From: Scolanthus callimorphus
Taxonomy: Eukaryota > Cnidaria > Anthozoa > Actiniaria > Edwardsiidae
Reading direction: 5' to 3'
DNA length: 64,000 nt
NCBI GenBank assembly: GCA_033964015.1
Contig: CM066913.1
Span: 8,674,953 to 8,738,952, forward strand
The notes under the pieces were generated by a model, which worked only from the letters and a program-made list of their open reading frames with translations, did no database searches and was not told the DNA's origin. Every line of letters begins with the position of its first letter. The stretch's first letter is position 1. Both the position numbers and the translations under genes were made by a program. This document shows, in pieces, positions 24,438 to 39,010 of the stretch.

Positions 24438-27400
24438 GCAAATAAAGAAAATGTGGACAATTTAAATTTACCGCACAGCAATTTTGATATCATCATGTCC
24501 ATGATTGCAATAAACGTCGGCGTCTTCATTGTCGACGAAGTCGTTTGAGGCCGGAAATTAACTATTTCATCAAGTCGCTAGCTGGTTCCTAATCATGATA
24601 AAAGTGGTCGCCAAGTTTGAAATTGTAGTCGCCAGAATAGAGGTTCTTCTATCAAATAAAGTCGCCAGGAGGCGACTAGAGATCTGGTCGCAAGAGATAA
24701 AACTCTAGACACATTCGCACTGTTTTGGTCACAATTTTGGCGTCGTCAACGTCATCATCATCACAAAAATCGTCCTAATTATCAATCGCATTGGAATTTT
24801 ATTAGATTTGTCATCGTCGTCACCATAGAAACCATCAGCCGTCATGATTTGATGACGTCATTGATGAATTCAGATCACGTGACCATGTTGTTTGGTATCT
24901 CATGCCAAAGTCACGGGATATGACGTCACTGATTACGTCACTCAAAATGCCTCAAGCCCTTCGAAATCGGCTTCATGATAATACGTGTGATACCACTTTT
25001 CCTTATGAATGGTGCTTCGCATGCGCGGCGCGAAGAGCTCCGCTATGAACGGTTTCTGGACTGTCAGGGCACCACACCACACTGAGTGAGGTGGTCTGAC
25101 AATTTTCTAAGAACGAAAATATGCATAACCTTCAAAAGGAAAAGCGAAAAAAAGTCGTGATATATTGCGACCACTAAGAAGAATCTCTGTTAATGATTTT
25201 CGTCTTCATTCCCATTGCATATATGTCCAGAGGCGTAATTTTCCCATACATTTACTGTATTTTCTGGAGAAAATTTGAAAATTTGAGCCTACGCCGCTGA
25301 TGTCCATTCCATTGCAATGTAAGTCAATACATATTTTCGGTGCGAAAACAGATCTTGAAACATTTCATGAAAAAATTCAAATGAAAGCAAAATAATTTGT
25401 CATATGTTTACCAAAACAAATTTTAAATGAAAAATGGTCGATCACATTATCCGTATGGGCACCGAAGAAATCAAGTCCAAAGTTCAATCGAACACAGATT
25501 GACGCTTGGGAATCTTTCGGGCTATAATGTACTTCCTAGGCACTTAACATTGTTTGAGACTTCAAAGTAATACCTGTTCGCTGCAGATTATCTATTTCAC
25601 AGCTAAGTCATACACTAGGTGATACAGGTGCAAGTGAGGAAACAAATTACAAAAACTATATCCTAACAGAATCCTTACCTAACTCTTGGGGAACTGAACG
25701 TTTTACGTCCTTCTTGAGTTCCTACTCACTAAAGGCAAGGCTGTCTCTCTTGGGATTTATCGAGAACTCAAGTAAAGTTTCCTCTTCTCAACCTCTTCAA
25801 TACTCAAGCACAATTCAAAGGTCCTTCGCTCAAACAAATTACCCACTTCCGTCGGCTTTCTTTCACAACTCCAACCCTTTTCAGAGTATTTGCTCAGATG
25901 TAAAATCTGCCTAGTTCTGATAATCATATGCCGAACACTAGCAAGACTTGTGTCTCTAGTTTCACTTTCACTCAATTTACAACTCTTTGTTATGCAACAG
26001 TGATGAATTAAAAACAGAGCGGGAATGCCCTGGGATACTTATAATGAGGAAAACGCTAAATTACCGGAGAACAGAAACCAATTTCGATCTGCCAAAAAGA
26101 GATCATTCTGCCTCAGGATGAAAGAGATTTGGGAACTTTTGTGTCGAGTGAATTCATTGATAGGTTCATTCTCATAACAAGGTTTGTTCAAATAATGAAT
26201 TTCCAGATGAGAACAACATATCCAGCTGTGCCCTTGAAACGTTCATTTGATGTTTTTGAGAGACGGTGAAAATTCTTTTGGAGTAAAGTATTGAGTAAAA
26301 CAAAGCATTGTGTAGAAGTAATATTAAAACAGGAGGCGGAGATAATAATTAAATCAATCGCCTGACAACCTGACTTCTTTTCACGCAAATAACATCTTGA
26401 AAAATATACGCACGATCCGTTTATTTTACCGAGAAGCTCTCTTGTTGCCTGCGGTCAGGTTTTAGGTGCGTCACACTTCTTACATCCAAAATGTTCATCA
26501 TTAAAATCATCTCTCCCAGCTTCTCCACATACAATTTCTCACCAGCCTTCTATTTTCATTTAAAATAATAACAAGATTTCACAGCACTTTTATTAGAAGT
26601 ATTCTTTGCAATTACTCTCAAAGTCGAATAGCTCACCATGATACCTCGAAAATTTCATGATGGAATCTCTCAACAACCACATCTGTTCAACTGTATCTGC
26701 TCTGCTTCAGTAATAATAGAACAAGACTGCCTTCGAAAACTCAGACGTTGTCTGAAATACGAGTGCTAGATGCAAACACTGGCTCTCGGGCAATCAGTAA
26801 ATTCGACGAGAAAGGCTCAATAACTGTCAATAACTGCCCATCTTCACTCTTTAAAAAGGCCACACCTTTGATCAGATGCAAGACTATCATGAATACGTGA
26901 ACTTTTCCTTTGTCTTCCTTCTCTAGCTTTGTTCGGTGGTTCGACGCATTGCGTTTACGTCGGTACTTTCTAAATAAAGTTACATCGAATTGTGCCCTAT
27001 ACGGGCGTATAAAATAGGCCTGGATTTATTTATGTTATTGTTTTGTGTATGGGTGGTGGTGGAGGGGTGCCTAGCGTTTTTCGCTTTAGGCGAGAATTCT
27101 CAGTTATTCAAAAGCGTCATTTCGGGAAATTTGCATCCTTTCTTTTACTTCTTTTTTGCTTGTGGACATTCGAAGCATAGAAAGGTGGGGGGTTCGATGT
27201 CAACTCACTTGATCGCCACACAAAACAACAACAAACAACAAAACTTTGGCAAACTTGTTTACATTTCACTTATAGAATCACGGTGGCGTACATGACGTCA
27301 TCGATGAGGTTATCAATCATTTAAATCCATATGCCAGTGGGGCTCGCCACATGGTGTGGTGGGTGGCGTATCTGGCCCCTCCTACGTTTCGATTTTTTGA

Positions 27401-27908
27401 GATACATTTTGGATCTTGTATACATTTAGATATTGTTTGAGTGATAATTAAACGTCACCCAAGTGGCCTTGTAAATCCATACCAGAGTTGTGTTATTCTC
27501 TGCGGGGCGCGGCAGCACGTTTAGATGAACCCGGGGAACCTTGTAACTATTGATTGTAGATTTGTAAGTTTCTTGACGCGGCAAGGCATAAATTCATACT
27601 TTATCAAATAGATTATACACAAAGAAGTTTGCAAAACATGACGTCATTAATATTTAAAAAAAATATATTATCTCGAAAACATTGATGGCGTCATGAAACT
27701 CGACATCATTGATGACGACATGAAACTCGACAATATTGATATATGACGTCATGAAACTTGAAATTATTCTCTCGAAAAGGAACATGGAGTTATTATGCTA
27801 GACGCGTCCCCCACAATAACCTGTTAAATGTCCAATGAAGTCCAAAGTTGTTGACAGCACCATTGTCTTGTCATATAAACCATCAACCCACCAACCCTTG
27901 AAAACTAG

Positions 27909-28007
27909 ACACCTAATTAAATAAACGTTGCTCTGGGATTTGGTCGTCGAGGCGTTCAACGAGCAAAGACCAAAGCAACGCATGGCAACCTCTCTTGAAA
28001 TAGGTGT
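27909..28007. mobile_element. MITE-like element, relative of 23133-23286
   Basis: Ends ACACCTAATT and AAATAGGTGT match those of the 23-kb copy, and CGTTGCT/AGCAACG inner arms are recognisable. The middle is divergent. Confidence 0.6.
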
Positions 28008-28342
28008 TTCAGAAAAGGTTGCAAGCTGTCACAACTGCCTCTTATAGCCCGTGCATCATGGGAGAAACTAGGAATGGTGCATCATGGGAGAAACTAGGAA
28101 CGAGATTCTCGTGTTATCCAGTGCAAAATTTGTTGCGAGCGCTTTAGTCATTTGGTATAAGCATGGTGATAAGTATGGCAATTTATCGCAAAAAGTCCAT
28201 GATTTGATACCTATTTGCTCCCATGATGCACCGCAGGCTACAACAGACAGTCATGATGGTGCAACCTTGGCGGACTCTCGAGAAAGTGATGGGTGTAACA
28301 CGTGTACCACTTTTATATCCAAATCCCAGGGGAATCTATTTT

Positions 28343-28462
28343 ACACTTAATGACTGCTCCCGAGGGAAACAGCGAGTTTTGTTTTCGACTTCGTCTCGGG
28401 AAACATCGACATTCGAAGGAAAACAAAACTCGCTGTTTCCCGAGGGTGCAGTCATTAAGTGT
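28343..28462. mobile_element. Palindromic MITE-like hairpin, 120 bp
   Basis: ACACTTAATGACTGC at the left end and GCAGTCATTAAGTGT at the right. The arms pair over about 44 bases with one or two mismatches, including AAACAGCGAGTTTTG and its complement. Confidence 0.8.
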
Positions 28463-31400
28463 TTTATTATATAGCAAAAAGAAAATACGGTAAAAATAGT
28501 CCGCCGAAATTTCTCGCTCTAGCGATGTCGCCCGCGCGGGCAACAATTTTTTAATTGTAGCCCGCCACGTGACCATGGTAGAACCAATCAGAGCGCGCGC
28601 TTTGATCGAATAAACACGAGCTTTATAATAATAGAGCTAATTGCACCAAAGGCGTAACAGCAAGAGGTGGAGAATAAGTTCTACGCATGCGCTAGAAAGC
28701 CAAAGGGAATGGAATCTGGTCAGAGTGGAGCGTTACGTTTCGGTTTGTCCCATCGATTTCTCTGGCCTATTTCTGCGTAAATGTTGCTGAAGATGCTTAA
28801 AATATTCCTCGGCATTATCCTATTGTCATTCAAAAGGCCGGTCGATGCTTAGGATGCTTCAAATAGCGGCTACATGGTCGAAAAATACGCTTCTCGTCCT
28901 TCTCAGTATGGCCAGAGACTAAGTCCTTCGTATCAAACATGGCGGCCATTGTTATGTTATAACAGCACCATTGAGAGATTGTTTGTTGACATCGACGTAA
29001 ACTACAAATATATAAAAGCGAAAAGGTGAGTTCATTTGCTTCATTTATCTTTTTAAACTGCATTGTTGTCCATTCGGAGTCGGTCATTGCCGAGGCATTT
29101 AGTTTTAAATTTGCTCAAATCGTTCACCTAGCAAATTAAACCATGAATGCATAGCTCGCAGATCATGGTACCAAGGGCTGAACCGGTGATTTAAAAACAG
29201 AAATGTATAGTTCAAGTCTCTATTTCTCACGTTACCTCCAAACCAAATTCAGAAAAAATCGCCTTTGCCCTCAACTTTTGTATGGAATAGCTTTGGGTCA
29301 GTTAGCGACGAACAGGTTGTAGTTGGGGAATTAGTGGTTTCAGTGTCATATGTTTCTGTGATGGCCAGTAAATATTTTTTTTAGTTTAACTATGTTGGCA
29401 GTCTCTTGACAAACTACGATCGGGACAATCAGTCATTCGGTGAAATTGTAGATTTACTTCGTATAAGCACGTACAATTATAGCAACTCTATAACAATTAT
29501 TTCAGTTGCTGTTCAGAAACCAGTATTTGAACCGGTCTAAATTGTCCATGATTACAAAACACATATATTCTAGAATTGGTTCTAAGCGCTATTAATTGTG
29601 TCAAAATTTGCCTTTTGCGAATAAAAGTGATGATTGTACTAATTTCTTATGCTTCTGTCAAAGTTAATTTGCATATTTTTTGACCATGATCTCTGCCAAT
29701 CTGGCTACACGGACTGTGTATTGTTCATGAGTTGCGTCACAAAGCCTCTTTTGTTTACTAGAACGAATCACGATGAAATAACTGAACACAACAATGATGT
29801 CCTCTGGGAATGGTTCTTACACGGGGGTAAACCCGCAAATCTGGCTGCACATTTTGTTTACAATTTGTATTCAATATCCTAGTTCTTTCCTCCTCTAATT
29901 TAGCTGACCACATTTAATCACAAAAATAATTTAGATTCTTATGTTTGTTTGTGTGTATCTTTATGCTGCAGACAAAATAATGAAACAGTATTTATAAATA
30001 TATTTTTTCTACTTTACAGCTGTCTTCTGTCCTCCAGTCTCCTTCTCTAATGAAGTTGCTTGCCGTAGATGACTCTTTGGATGGTCGACTTGAATTTTAG
30101 CTTTTTCTTTCCAGGAACCTAAATTGCATATAATAATTTGCGCGATAACGAAGTTTCAAACTTATCTAATCTCATAATAATTGGGCTCGTTGTATTTAAC
30201 CTTCGTTTTAAGAGTTTGTAATTAAAAACTTATGAATAACAAGATAGTGTGTTTATCTCTTCTGGCGATTGAAATCTTCATAAACCTGACAACGCGGCGC
30301 ACACTCCGAATTAGGTGCACTGTTTCCCTACTGCTGGATATAAAGTACGAGGAGAAAAATCCCGCGAAAGCGGACAGCGTTCGCGTCATTTCGTCGCCCG
30401 CAAACGAAAAACATTTCAGCGGTTTCTCGTTTTACGAGCCAGCGATTTGTTCGGTGACCAGCGACCCAAGCGCATACCAAGTACCGAATCTCCACATGTT
30501 CGTAACAGCAGAGCTCTATAATTAGCTAAATCTAACAGTAAGAGCCCCCAAACTGTGAAGTAATTTGTCAGTGAAGTAATTTGTCAGTCAACATTCGCTA
30601 TTTGTTTTTCCTAGAGGGCAAAGGTAAAACGAATTCTGTGCTTTCTGATTGTTTTTAGAGCGTGCGTGCGCGGGCAATATTTTCTGATCTCCGACCTACA
30701 ATCTTGGACAAAACCTGTAGGGAAAATTACTGAAATTGCTCTTCTTTTCGCTTTCCTCCTATCATTTCTCCTCCCCCCAATGTCGAGGGATGGACACCCT
30801 TCATCACCAACATTGATTTGGGGAGCGGGGGAATAAATAGTCCAGTTTCGAATTCTCTGCTTTACCGCTGAATAGGCAACAACGACACATAAATACAGTG
30901 GGAGCTTCTTTGCATACCAATCCTGTTGGTTCGACGGTTGTGCGGACACTACACACGATCTTTTCCTTTGTGTCGATTGGTTAGCGCGCGAAACCGTCGC
31001 ACTTTGTGGAAATGGCGGGAAAAGTAGACGCGCGCGCCACACACCAGCACACACGGATTAGAGCACAACTTTCTATGACTTTATCGGCGCAATAGAGCAA
31101 GCATGCTCTATTACCCTTACCGAAAAAAAAGGTTAACTGATACCGATCGGACGATTAGTGTTGTGTGTCCTCAGCTGTTGGTTATGGTTCGCTACAACAC
31201 ACAAAATTCTAAAATTGCACTTACAATCAAAATTCTCAAATAACACCGCCTGAGTTTCATTTGATATAACAGAAATCCAAAGGCTAACATTACAACATCC
31301 CGAGTCTAGATTTTATGTTTTATGTTTTAGAGAGGTAAACGTTAGAGCAAAGTTGACGAGTTTCAGTTTTCAGTTTTCAATGTTCCTTCTGCAAACAAAA

Positions 31401-31856
31401 CCTTCATTTTGCCAAATGTCATGCACCCGTACTAACATACAATGCTGAGCATTAACTAAAATCGAATAATTTGTTCTCTTTTGGCAACGACGTTAGTCAT
31501 GTGCTGGTTATCATGATTAATTAGAGGGTAAAACATTGGAAAGTTCCAACGAGCAATTGTGCAATTTTAATTCAATTGCCAGAAGAAACAAAAATGTCAC
31601 TCCGGTCGATTGGAAGACCAAACATTGCCACATCAGCTGCCATTTGTAACGATTTGATAAAGTCTTTGTCTTGCAAAGAATTTTAACCCACACGTTATAA
31701 ACGTTTTCACATATCATCATATCCCTACTGCATATCGCCCAAAAACGTATTTTGTACTACAGCAAATTCAAGAGGAACCACAACCAATGCACTAATATAG
31801 TATTTCAACATTTTGGTAATGAGAAAAAAACTCCTTTTATGTGTCGGCGTCGGATT

Positions 31857-31980
31857 ATTCAAAGCTTCAGGAGGCTAGATTCCGCTAAGAAAATAGCACG
31901 AAAAAAGCGACGCGACGAGGGCGATATCGTCTTTTTGAGTGCTATTTTCGGCGGAATCTACCGACTGAACGCTTTGAATA
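31857..31980. repeat. Interrupted inverted repeat
   Basis: ATTCAAAGC, TAGATTCCGC and AAAATAGCAC on the left pair with GTGCTATTTT, GCGGAATCTA and GCTTTGAAT on the right. Probably a decayed inverted-repeat element. Confidence 0.6.
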
Positions 31981-31985
31981 TACTT

Positions 31986-32040
31986 GAATCCTATGATATC
32001 TCGTCCTCAATTTACACAAAAAAGAGATATCATAGGATTC
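31986..32040. repeat. Perfect 17-bp stem hairpin
   Basis: GAATCCTATGATATCTC and its exact complement are separated by about 21 bases. It lies just after the 31857-31980 inverted repeat. Confidence 0.7.
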
Positions 32041-33509
32041 TACAGTAAATACTTTTATTTATTCATCATTTCTGAGGCAAATCTCAGCCTTGACGTTATC
32101 GTAAACGTGTTTCTTACAAAAAAGAGTGTAAATCAAAAATTGAAATCATGTCCATGAACCGTTGTGCATTGCACAGTATACACCCTTATAGATGTATACA
32201 TTTAGTAGGTATTACAACAGACAGCTCCGCATCTTTTAATAAACAGAAAGCAATAGCCTGAAACGAAACGGGAAATGAATATGATACCATGAAACACAAA
32301 CCATTTTTGGTACGCGATAAGAAAAACGCAGTAACCTAGCCAGTAAAACACAAAAACCATCTTGTGCTTTCTTCTGCTGGTTTCTATTAAGCTAATCACT
32401 TTGCTTTTAATAAAATATTGTAAATTAAAACAACTTGCTTTCGCTTGCACGACTCTTTGTTTTCTGAGTGCAAACGGATACATTTTCTGAGCATCTGAGT
32501 AAATCCAGACCGAAAAGATCTTGGGAGATTCACTGAGGCCTCAAACTACATAACTTTTCGCCTTCAGAATCATTCAAAGTGATATCTGAATTTTTTGTTT
32601 CCTATCAATGGGCAGTATCTAACATTCTCAAATATGCGTACAATAATAGTAATCACAGCGAAACATGATCCGCCATGCACAAATCCAAAGCTAATATTTC
32701 ATATGAAATGGACGGATAAGTCAAAAAAATGAACTAACCTTCCTCGCTTGTTCACTGATCTGAGCGACAACTTTGCTGTTTGGGACAGTGACGTTTCCGT
32801 TAAACTGGCGCCTATTTGTATATATCTAGAAAACTTGCACTTGTAATTCACAAGGGCTCGAAGAGAGCGTTTGCATTGTTTGCCTAATTTAGGAGAGCAA
32901 CATATAAGCCGCACCAATCCTGGTTTGAGTCAACAGACGTAACAACAGCCGAACTCGGCCATTTGTTTCCGCTTGCCAGGAATGATAAAGCCTAAAAAGG
33001 ATGTATTTGAATCGCTGAAAAGAGTTTCTGCTGCAGGAGATTTTTTTTAATTGACGGTTTTATTTTCATATATGCAGTTGCGATAACACTCGTTTAGAAG
33101 GTGCCTACTAAGTATTTGTTTTCTGAGTTTTTTGCAAGTTCAATTTGTGATGATTGAAGTTGTTCCAAAATTAAAATTGCAAGTGTCATAAGCACCTGCT
33201 TGTTTCTTTCTTTTGCTTTATCCTTTTTTTCGCGGGACTTAATTTCGTGGAAATTTGGTCGTCGGCGCATTTCACGAGCGAGTTCGAAATTTGTTTTGCA
33301 GGAAATTAAAAATTTAGCGCAATTGTGAATACTATATCTTTATTTTCGATTATTATTATGTAGCAATTCTGCTAATCAAACATTTCAGCGAATCTGAAAC
33401 ACTAAGATACGGTACAAATACTTCTTCTTAGTGCCTGATAGAACTGTTGTATGACCATTAAATTTCGCGATACCAAAGTTCGCGGTCTTATTTTTAGCGG
33501 GTCACACCC

Positions 33510-33596
33510 AATCTCGTTCCCAGAGCCCGCGTATCTTTTAAGCCAGCGCCGCCGCTGCCGCTGGCTCAAAGATGCACGGGCTCTGGGTACGAGATT
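33510..33596. mobile_element. Palindromic element, 87 bp
   Basis: AATCTCGTTCCCAGAGCCCG and a near-complement form the ends, with AGCCAGCG/CGCTGGCT flanking a GC-rich loop. MITE-like, strongly hairpin-forming. Confidence 0.7.
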
Positions 33597-33617
33597 GCGA
33601 GGTCACCTCGCGGGGGA

Positions 33618-33852
33618 GGCTCTGGCGACAGCCACTGACGCATGCGCGAGATTTAATACAGAGCCGCTAAGAGAAAGACCTTTCAGCGCATGCTCCAATG
33701 CTCAAAGTCAACCAATTAGCGACGGCCCTCAAATGGCTCTGGCGACAGCCACTGACGCATGCGCGAGATTTAATATAGAGCCGCTAAGAGAAAGACCTTT
33801 CAGCGCATGCTCCAATGCTCAAAATCAACCAATCAGCAACGGCCCTCAAATG
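33618..33852. repeat. Two tandem copies of a 117-bp unit
   Basis: GGCTCTGGCGACAGCCACTG begins both copies (33618 and 33735). The copies are nearly identical, so the duplication is recent. The 150-codon frame across it has no recognisable protein features. Confidence 0.85.
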
Positions 33853-36800
33853 GATGTCCCCAGAGCCTCCCCTGCGAGGAGACGAGAATGTAGCGGATCT
33901 TAAAGGTTATTGAGAACCTTTCGCAGCACGTCCTCGGAAAAACAATCATACAAGTCCTTAGTTTATCAACCAAAACATTTCAACCTATTTGGAAAGCTTA
34001 TACAATGGTCTAGCTTGCGGTGTCAAAAAGAAATACCTAATTTTCAAATAGAAATTTTTTCAAAGGATTAAATATTTGGGTGTACCATTTTAACGAGCTA
34101 ACGCTGTCGAACTGCTGGACCATGACTCCCAAGTAACTCAAAAACCGTATCTGCGTTTTTTTAAACTTTGTTTAGTTCAAAAGTTATGAAATGTTTAGAG
34201 CGTGAAAATGCTATGATAAATTTGACCTTGTCGCACCAAAAATGGACCAGAGTTAAAAATATTTCAGAAAAAAAAAAATCCCAGGCACGGTTTTGTTCTT
34301 GATAACTGATCTAGATTTCCGCCAAGATTCGACGAATCCGACTAATTTTTCGACCGGCTATACCGCTTCAAAGTCGGCGATGTTGTGCAAAATTGCTTTT
34401 GAAAAAACGCCGATTGAAAATAGTGAAACGGGCGGAGAACTTATTTCTAGTGAAATAAAAAAGGCCGTAATTCACCCTGATAATAATAGGAAATTAGCTA
34501 AAAATTATCCACATGAAAGAAAACATAATTCTCTATTACATGAATCGAACTTTTTTTTAAGTTTTTGAGATGCGAATGATATTATGCTGCATTTCTTTTC
34601 TTTCCAAGTCTAGTGTAAACCATAATCTGCAGGCAGAGTTGAGAAAGGAGAAATAATCCGATTATGCTTCAGCTCAAACAGCAATTCCAAATTTGAAGAG
34701 CATTTACTAAAAGGAGTGTACTTGATCTTAGTTGTATCTTATTTATATTTATTCTTAATTTTAATCAATTTTAATTATTTGTACAGACCACCTGTTCGAT
34801 AATTCCCGTTGTCACATTCCACAGTGACCGTGCTTTTTGTTGCTACAAATAATTGGGCTAATATTGCATTGTTGTCATCAGTGCTGTGAATACTGTAGAA
34901 AATACTGAAAATATAGGCCAATCAAAATGCAAAATGGCGGCATTGCACCGGACATTCCCACCATGCCACCTGTCGCATGCATTTCTTTTTTCTTTCGTGT
35001 GTTTGTGTGCATGCGGGGTAGTGGGTAAGCCTCCCGTGGCTACCCGAGTCTACAGCTTTACTCTTTCAACATGCGCACAAACGACGAGCGAATCGCAGCA
35101 CTCTTGGCGCCGGCCTAAAGAAACGCGGGCTTTTTTTGATCGAGCCCATGCGTCTTTGATCCAGCGGCAAGACAGTGACACACGCGCGACCTCGATAATT
35201 CCAGCGCGCGCACGTGTGTTACAATAAAAATAGCGCATGGTCTGACATTGCGACCATACTGTCGCCAATGGCGACTAAATTTAGGGTTTGGCGAGCAAAG
35301 GTTTCAACCTTGTCGCCAAATGGCGACTTACCTTTCCAGTCTGTAGGTTTGTAGAAAATGCTCTTTTCAAAATTAACTGAACTTTTTATTTAAGCGCCAA
35401 TGGCGCCTCTCGAAAAAAAAGTAGTTAAAGCGGTCCCTGCGGCAGGCGGGAAAGTGGTGCGTCGCGCGCGTGAATAATCCTGGGGTAGCTTGTGAGAAAG
35501 AAAGTCAACAGTTCGCAGACAGAAAAAATAATACAGTACAGGAAGCCCATGGCATCGTTTGTACGTCTTTTACGAGCCAGGTGTTTTCAGGATATGCTGA
35601 TAAGCCATTTAGAATACTAGTTTCAATATTTGTTGTAAAAACAATTCTGTGTGAGGATTTCTAAAACAGGTCAAAGAAATGTGTAATATGACGGTATCTT
35701 TTGTATACCTTTTTATTTATCAAACAGATAAGAACTAAAGAATATCCAAAGACTTCACTGAAGTGACAAAAAAGGAAGTGATGCAAGATAGAAAGGCATA
35801 TGCGGCATAAAAACTTACACAGGGATCGAAAACTCGACATATTTATGATAACTTTCCTCGGCCCAATTTTTTAACTCTGAAAGGCTTTTCTTACACTGAT
35901 GGGCTTCCTGTGGAACTAGCCTTAGTTGCACCGGCTACACGCAGGAGGATATGTGGAACAGGGTTGCAATTTAGGACAAGTAGGACTAGAGGCTCGTGGG
36001 CGGAAGAAGACTTTGCCGGTGCGTTAAAAGTTTCCAGCGAGGGAGGAAATTCAAGGCGAGTATTTTAGGCAGCAACACGAAACCAAGAGATGAATTTTAG
36101 CGTCTGGTTCCCAGGGAAACGGACATTCGTTCGAGACATTCGAAACTTCGTTCGAGTTTTTTATGAGTCACAGAAAACGAGAACGAGTAGTCTAATTGTT
36201 TTAGTAGAAACCCACTAGCATACTACTTTCGACTTGTTGCTAAAACGTATTTATTTTTATGGTTTTAGAAAGTTTTTGCGCTAGCGTTTTCGCTACTCAC
36301 TAAGGTATTACGTGACAGATAATGAGGAGCGGAGCCAATCAGATTGACGTGTTCGCGATAGTAAGCGAGTGGGTTTCCAATAACTGATAACTACTTACGT
36401 TCATTAATGCGATCTGCTCTTGCAAGGCCCCTGACGGATGTACGGCACGAACGTCTGAAATTATTATGAAGACAAGTTCGATTGTGCTCATCTAGACTCA
36501 AATTAAAATCGAGCGCATTTTCATTAAACTTGCATGATTTGTGACAATATTATCAATAAAAGATGGAAAAGACAGTTAATGAGAAGTTTAATAAAACCTT
36601 GATTGCTTGCGAAAATAAGGTGATGACAAGCAATGGATTTCATTGGAAAAAGAAAATTTCGCCCAAATGTGCTACCATGTTTGATGACCAAGCGAGGAAG
36701 ATCAGGGAAAGGGGATTTAGAATTCGAAGACATATTCTATAACCGGACTTGACAAATTCCGGACTGAGTGGGATGATATTGGTCAAAAATGACATTGCCG

Positions 36801-38758
36801 CAAAGAGCTCCTTTAATTGAGCAACTATATCAAGTATGGGGCAACTGTCGTTCCTTATGTGCATCACTCATAAGGTAATTTCCTCAAACAATGCCACAGG
36901 AATTAGTTTTGCATTTTATTTAACACCAGTAGTGAAATACACTAAGCAAGCTGAACAAACAGGCTCGTCATTCGTTGGTTTGTTTTGCGATAAATATTGA
37001 GCTGCGAAGGGCAGAAAATATTTATTCACACATAGGAGGGATGGAGTGTACCTTTGCGGCGATCGCGATTTCCCTTTTATATTTCATTACTTATGCTCCA
37101 ATCTGATAGAAACAAAAGGTCTGACAACACCCGCATTATAATGCGTCGAGAGAATTAGAAGGTGAGTGAAAACACAGCCTGAAATACAGGGGGAATTACT
37201 CTAAAATAAAATCTATGAATTAAGAAATTTGTGAAATTTCTTTGATTTATATATTTATCAAAATATGGCAATTGCTGTAAAATATGACAGTAAAGTATGG
37301 ATTGGTTTTGTTAAACGTCGGAATATACGAAAACTATCGTCACCAGAAGACCTTTGGACTTAGGTCTCAAAAGGGAAAAGAAGCACGCCTGGGAAATTAT
37401 ATAGAGGATGTCGTAGTGCCAACAAAGCAGTTTAGAATCTGCTTGTCTTCTGCTACGTAAAAACGTTAGTTTTTTGAAAAAAAAAATGCTGTCCTAGAAC
37501 TGCTGCTGACGTTGGTTAACAGTTCATAAAAAATGCAACGCTCTAGCTTGTAGGCAACGCCTACAGAACACAGAGAATTACCCTGTCCCTGGCAAACCGA
37601 CTTGACTTTCTAGCGCGAATTCGCAACAAACAAATTGCAGAGATCTGATTTGCTCTGAGCTGATTCATCAATTATTTAACAAGGAGGGGTGAAAAAGGAG
37701 GTTGTACGATTAATATTGGATTTTCAGACACAACTGTGAAACTTCACACCAAAGAGGTCAGCAATGTTTTATTGGTTTGTATTGAGCGGAAGCAAAGTAT
37801 CTGAGTGAAAAGCAAATAAGAAAGAATTTCTGTAAAACCAAAAGAAGAGAATCTTGTCAAATCACTCAGGGATCACAGAGAGGTATCAGAAGTAGATCAA
37901 AGGTATATTCGTATATTTTCTTTAAAAAAGTTTCGCTTCACTGCCATTTTCATAATTCTGCGAACTCTACGCCAACTAACAAACCCGGTTTGGCTTCCGT
38001 CAATCAAACGGGTGAACAGCTCTGGGTGATTTCACGCAGGTTTTCTGAACTAATAAGGACTAGCTGGGCTTTAAAACCAAATTTTCCACCATAAAATGCA
38101 AACGAAACTGAGAAAAATCCTATCTTAAAAGGTTTGACGGAAGCCATTTAAACGCAGTTTGGGGTTCGGAATTGTGAAGTGCTAGTTCGTAGAATTATAA
38201 AATCGCAGAAACGAGATTTTTTTTACTTTCTTAGAAGAATTTTCACGTGCGGAATATATTGACTATTTATTGCTTGCACCTCCACATTGATCAAATGGAA
38301 AGTGTAATTGACGCGACAAAGAATTCGATCCGATCCTTTATCTGTGACTGCAAAAGCTGTGTCTATCATAGTGCCTCACTACGACTACTATCTACAATTG
38401 TAGCTGTGTATATTCATATTCCCCTTTGAAAGTGCGGCAGCTGCCTCGGGATAGCGCCAGAGACAGATTATAAGAAGCACGGAAACTCATTTCAAAACTG
38501 CAAATGAATTGCCTAGAGAAAATCCCTTATTGACAACAAAATATTAATATCTCGTACTAAAATTAAAGTTACTGCACAATATGAGTTCGCACAGCAAGAA
38601 TGATTTCATTTGTCAATTACAAATTTTTGATGATTCCTGTTTTTTCTTTCCCTGGATGTATACAGTCCAAATGGGCGAGCGGAGGTAACTAAATAACACT
38701 AGTCAATGTATAAATGTTTTTATGCGCTGCATCATATCACGTGGTATCGTATTTTCAG

Positions 38759-38898
38759 TAGGGAGTTAGAAACAGGACGTCATGTAGAGGACGTGGTCCG
38801 CGTCAGGTTGCGCGCGCGCCCCGTAGCTACTGCGCGCAGCCATTCGTGAGCGCCGCGCCCACGTTCTCGAGACGACGTCGTGTTTCTAAATCTCCCTA
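38759..38898. mobile_element. Inverted-repeat element upstream of receptor gene
   Basis: AGGGAGTTAGAAACAGGACGTC at the left is nearly complementary to the right end. The centre is GC-rich (runs of GCGC). It lies about 90 bp upstream of the probable 5'-UTR acceptor of the plus-strand receptor gene. Confidence 0.65.
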
Positions 38899-38989
38899 GT
38901 GGCCACGCAACGCTGATACGATGCGAAGATGTGCACTGGCGAGCTGGCTAGGCTTTTGCTGAGAAAGCATTGTTTATGTTTTACACCTT

Positions 38990-38991
38990 AG
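38990..38991 (+). other. Probable 5'-UTR splice acceptor of receptor gene
   Basis: TTTTACACCTTAG ends here, 19 bases before the ATG at 39011, matching the arrangement in the two other receptor genes. Confidence 0.45.
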
Positions 38992-39010
38992 GAAACCCCT
39001 GAAGGCAAAA

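Larger units (their letters stand above)
24438..38991. other. Gene-free interval of 14.5 kb
   Basis: No coding exon could be supported on either strand. The frames present are short and lack splice-linked partners or recognisable motifs. At 24715-24960 and 27643-27760 there are scattered TGACGTCA-type motifs resembling the satellite at 7564-8285. The hairpin elements are listed separately. I see nothing nameable in 25000-27600, 29100-31800, 32050-33500 or 33900-38750. Non-coding first exons of the two flanking receptor genes should lie near its edges. Confidence 0.55.

Noticed and set aside
28830..29087. Minus-strand 85-residue frame with an internal ATGGCGGCCATG start
   Set aside because: Short, no downstream exon or motif found, and close to hairpin elements; support is too weak for a gene call.
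30232..30525. 97-residue plus-strand frame
   Set aside because: No recognisable motif, no clear splice partners, AT-rich surroundings; probably chance.
33451..33903. 150-residue plus-strand frame
   Set aside because: It runs through a palindrome and a recent 117-bp tandem duplication whose length is a multiple of three; not a gene.
34886..35227. 113-residue plus-strand frame with a hydrophobic stretch
   Set aside because: No family match by eye and no supporting exon structure; overlaps repeat-like GC-rich sequence.
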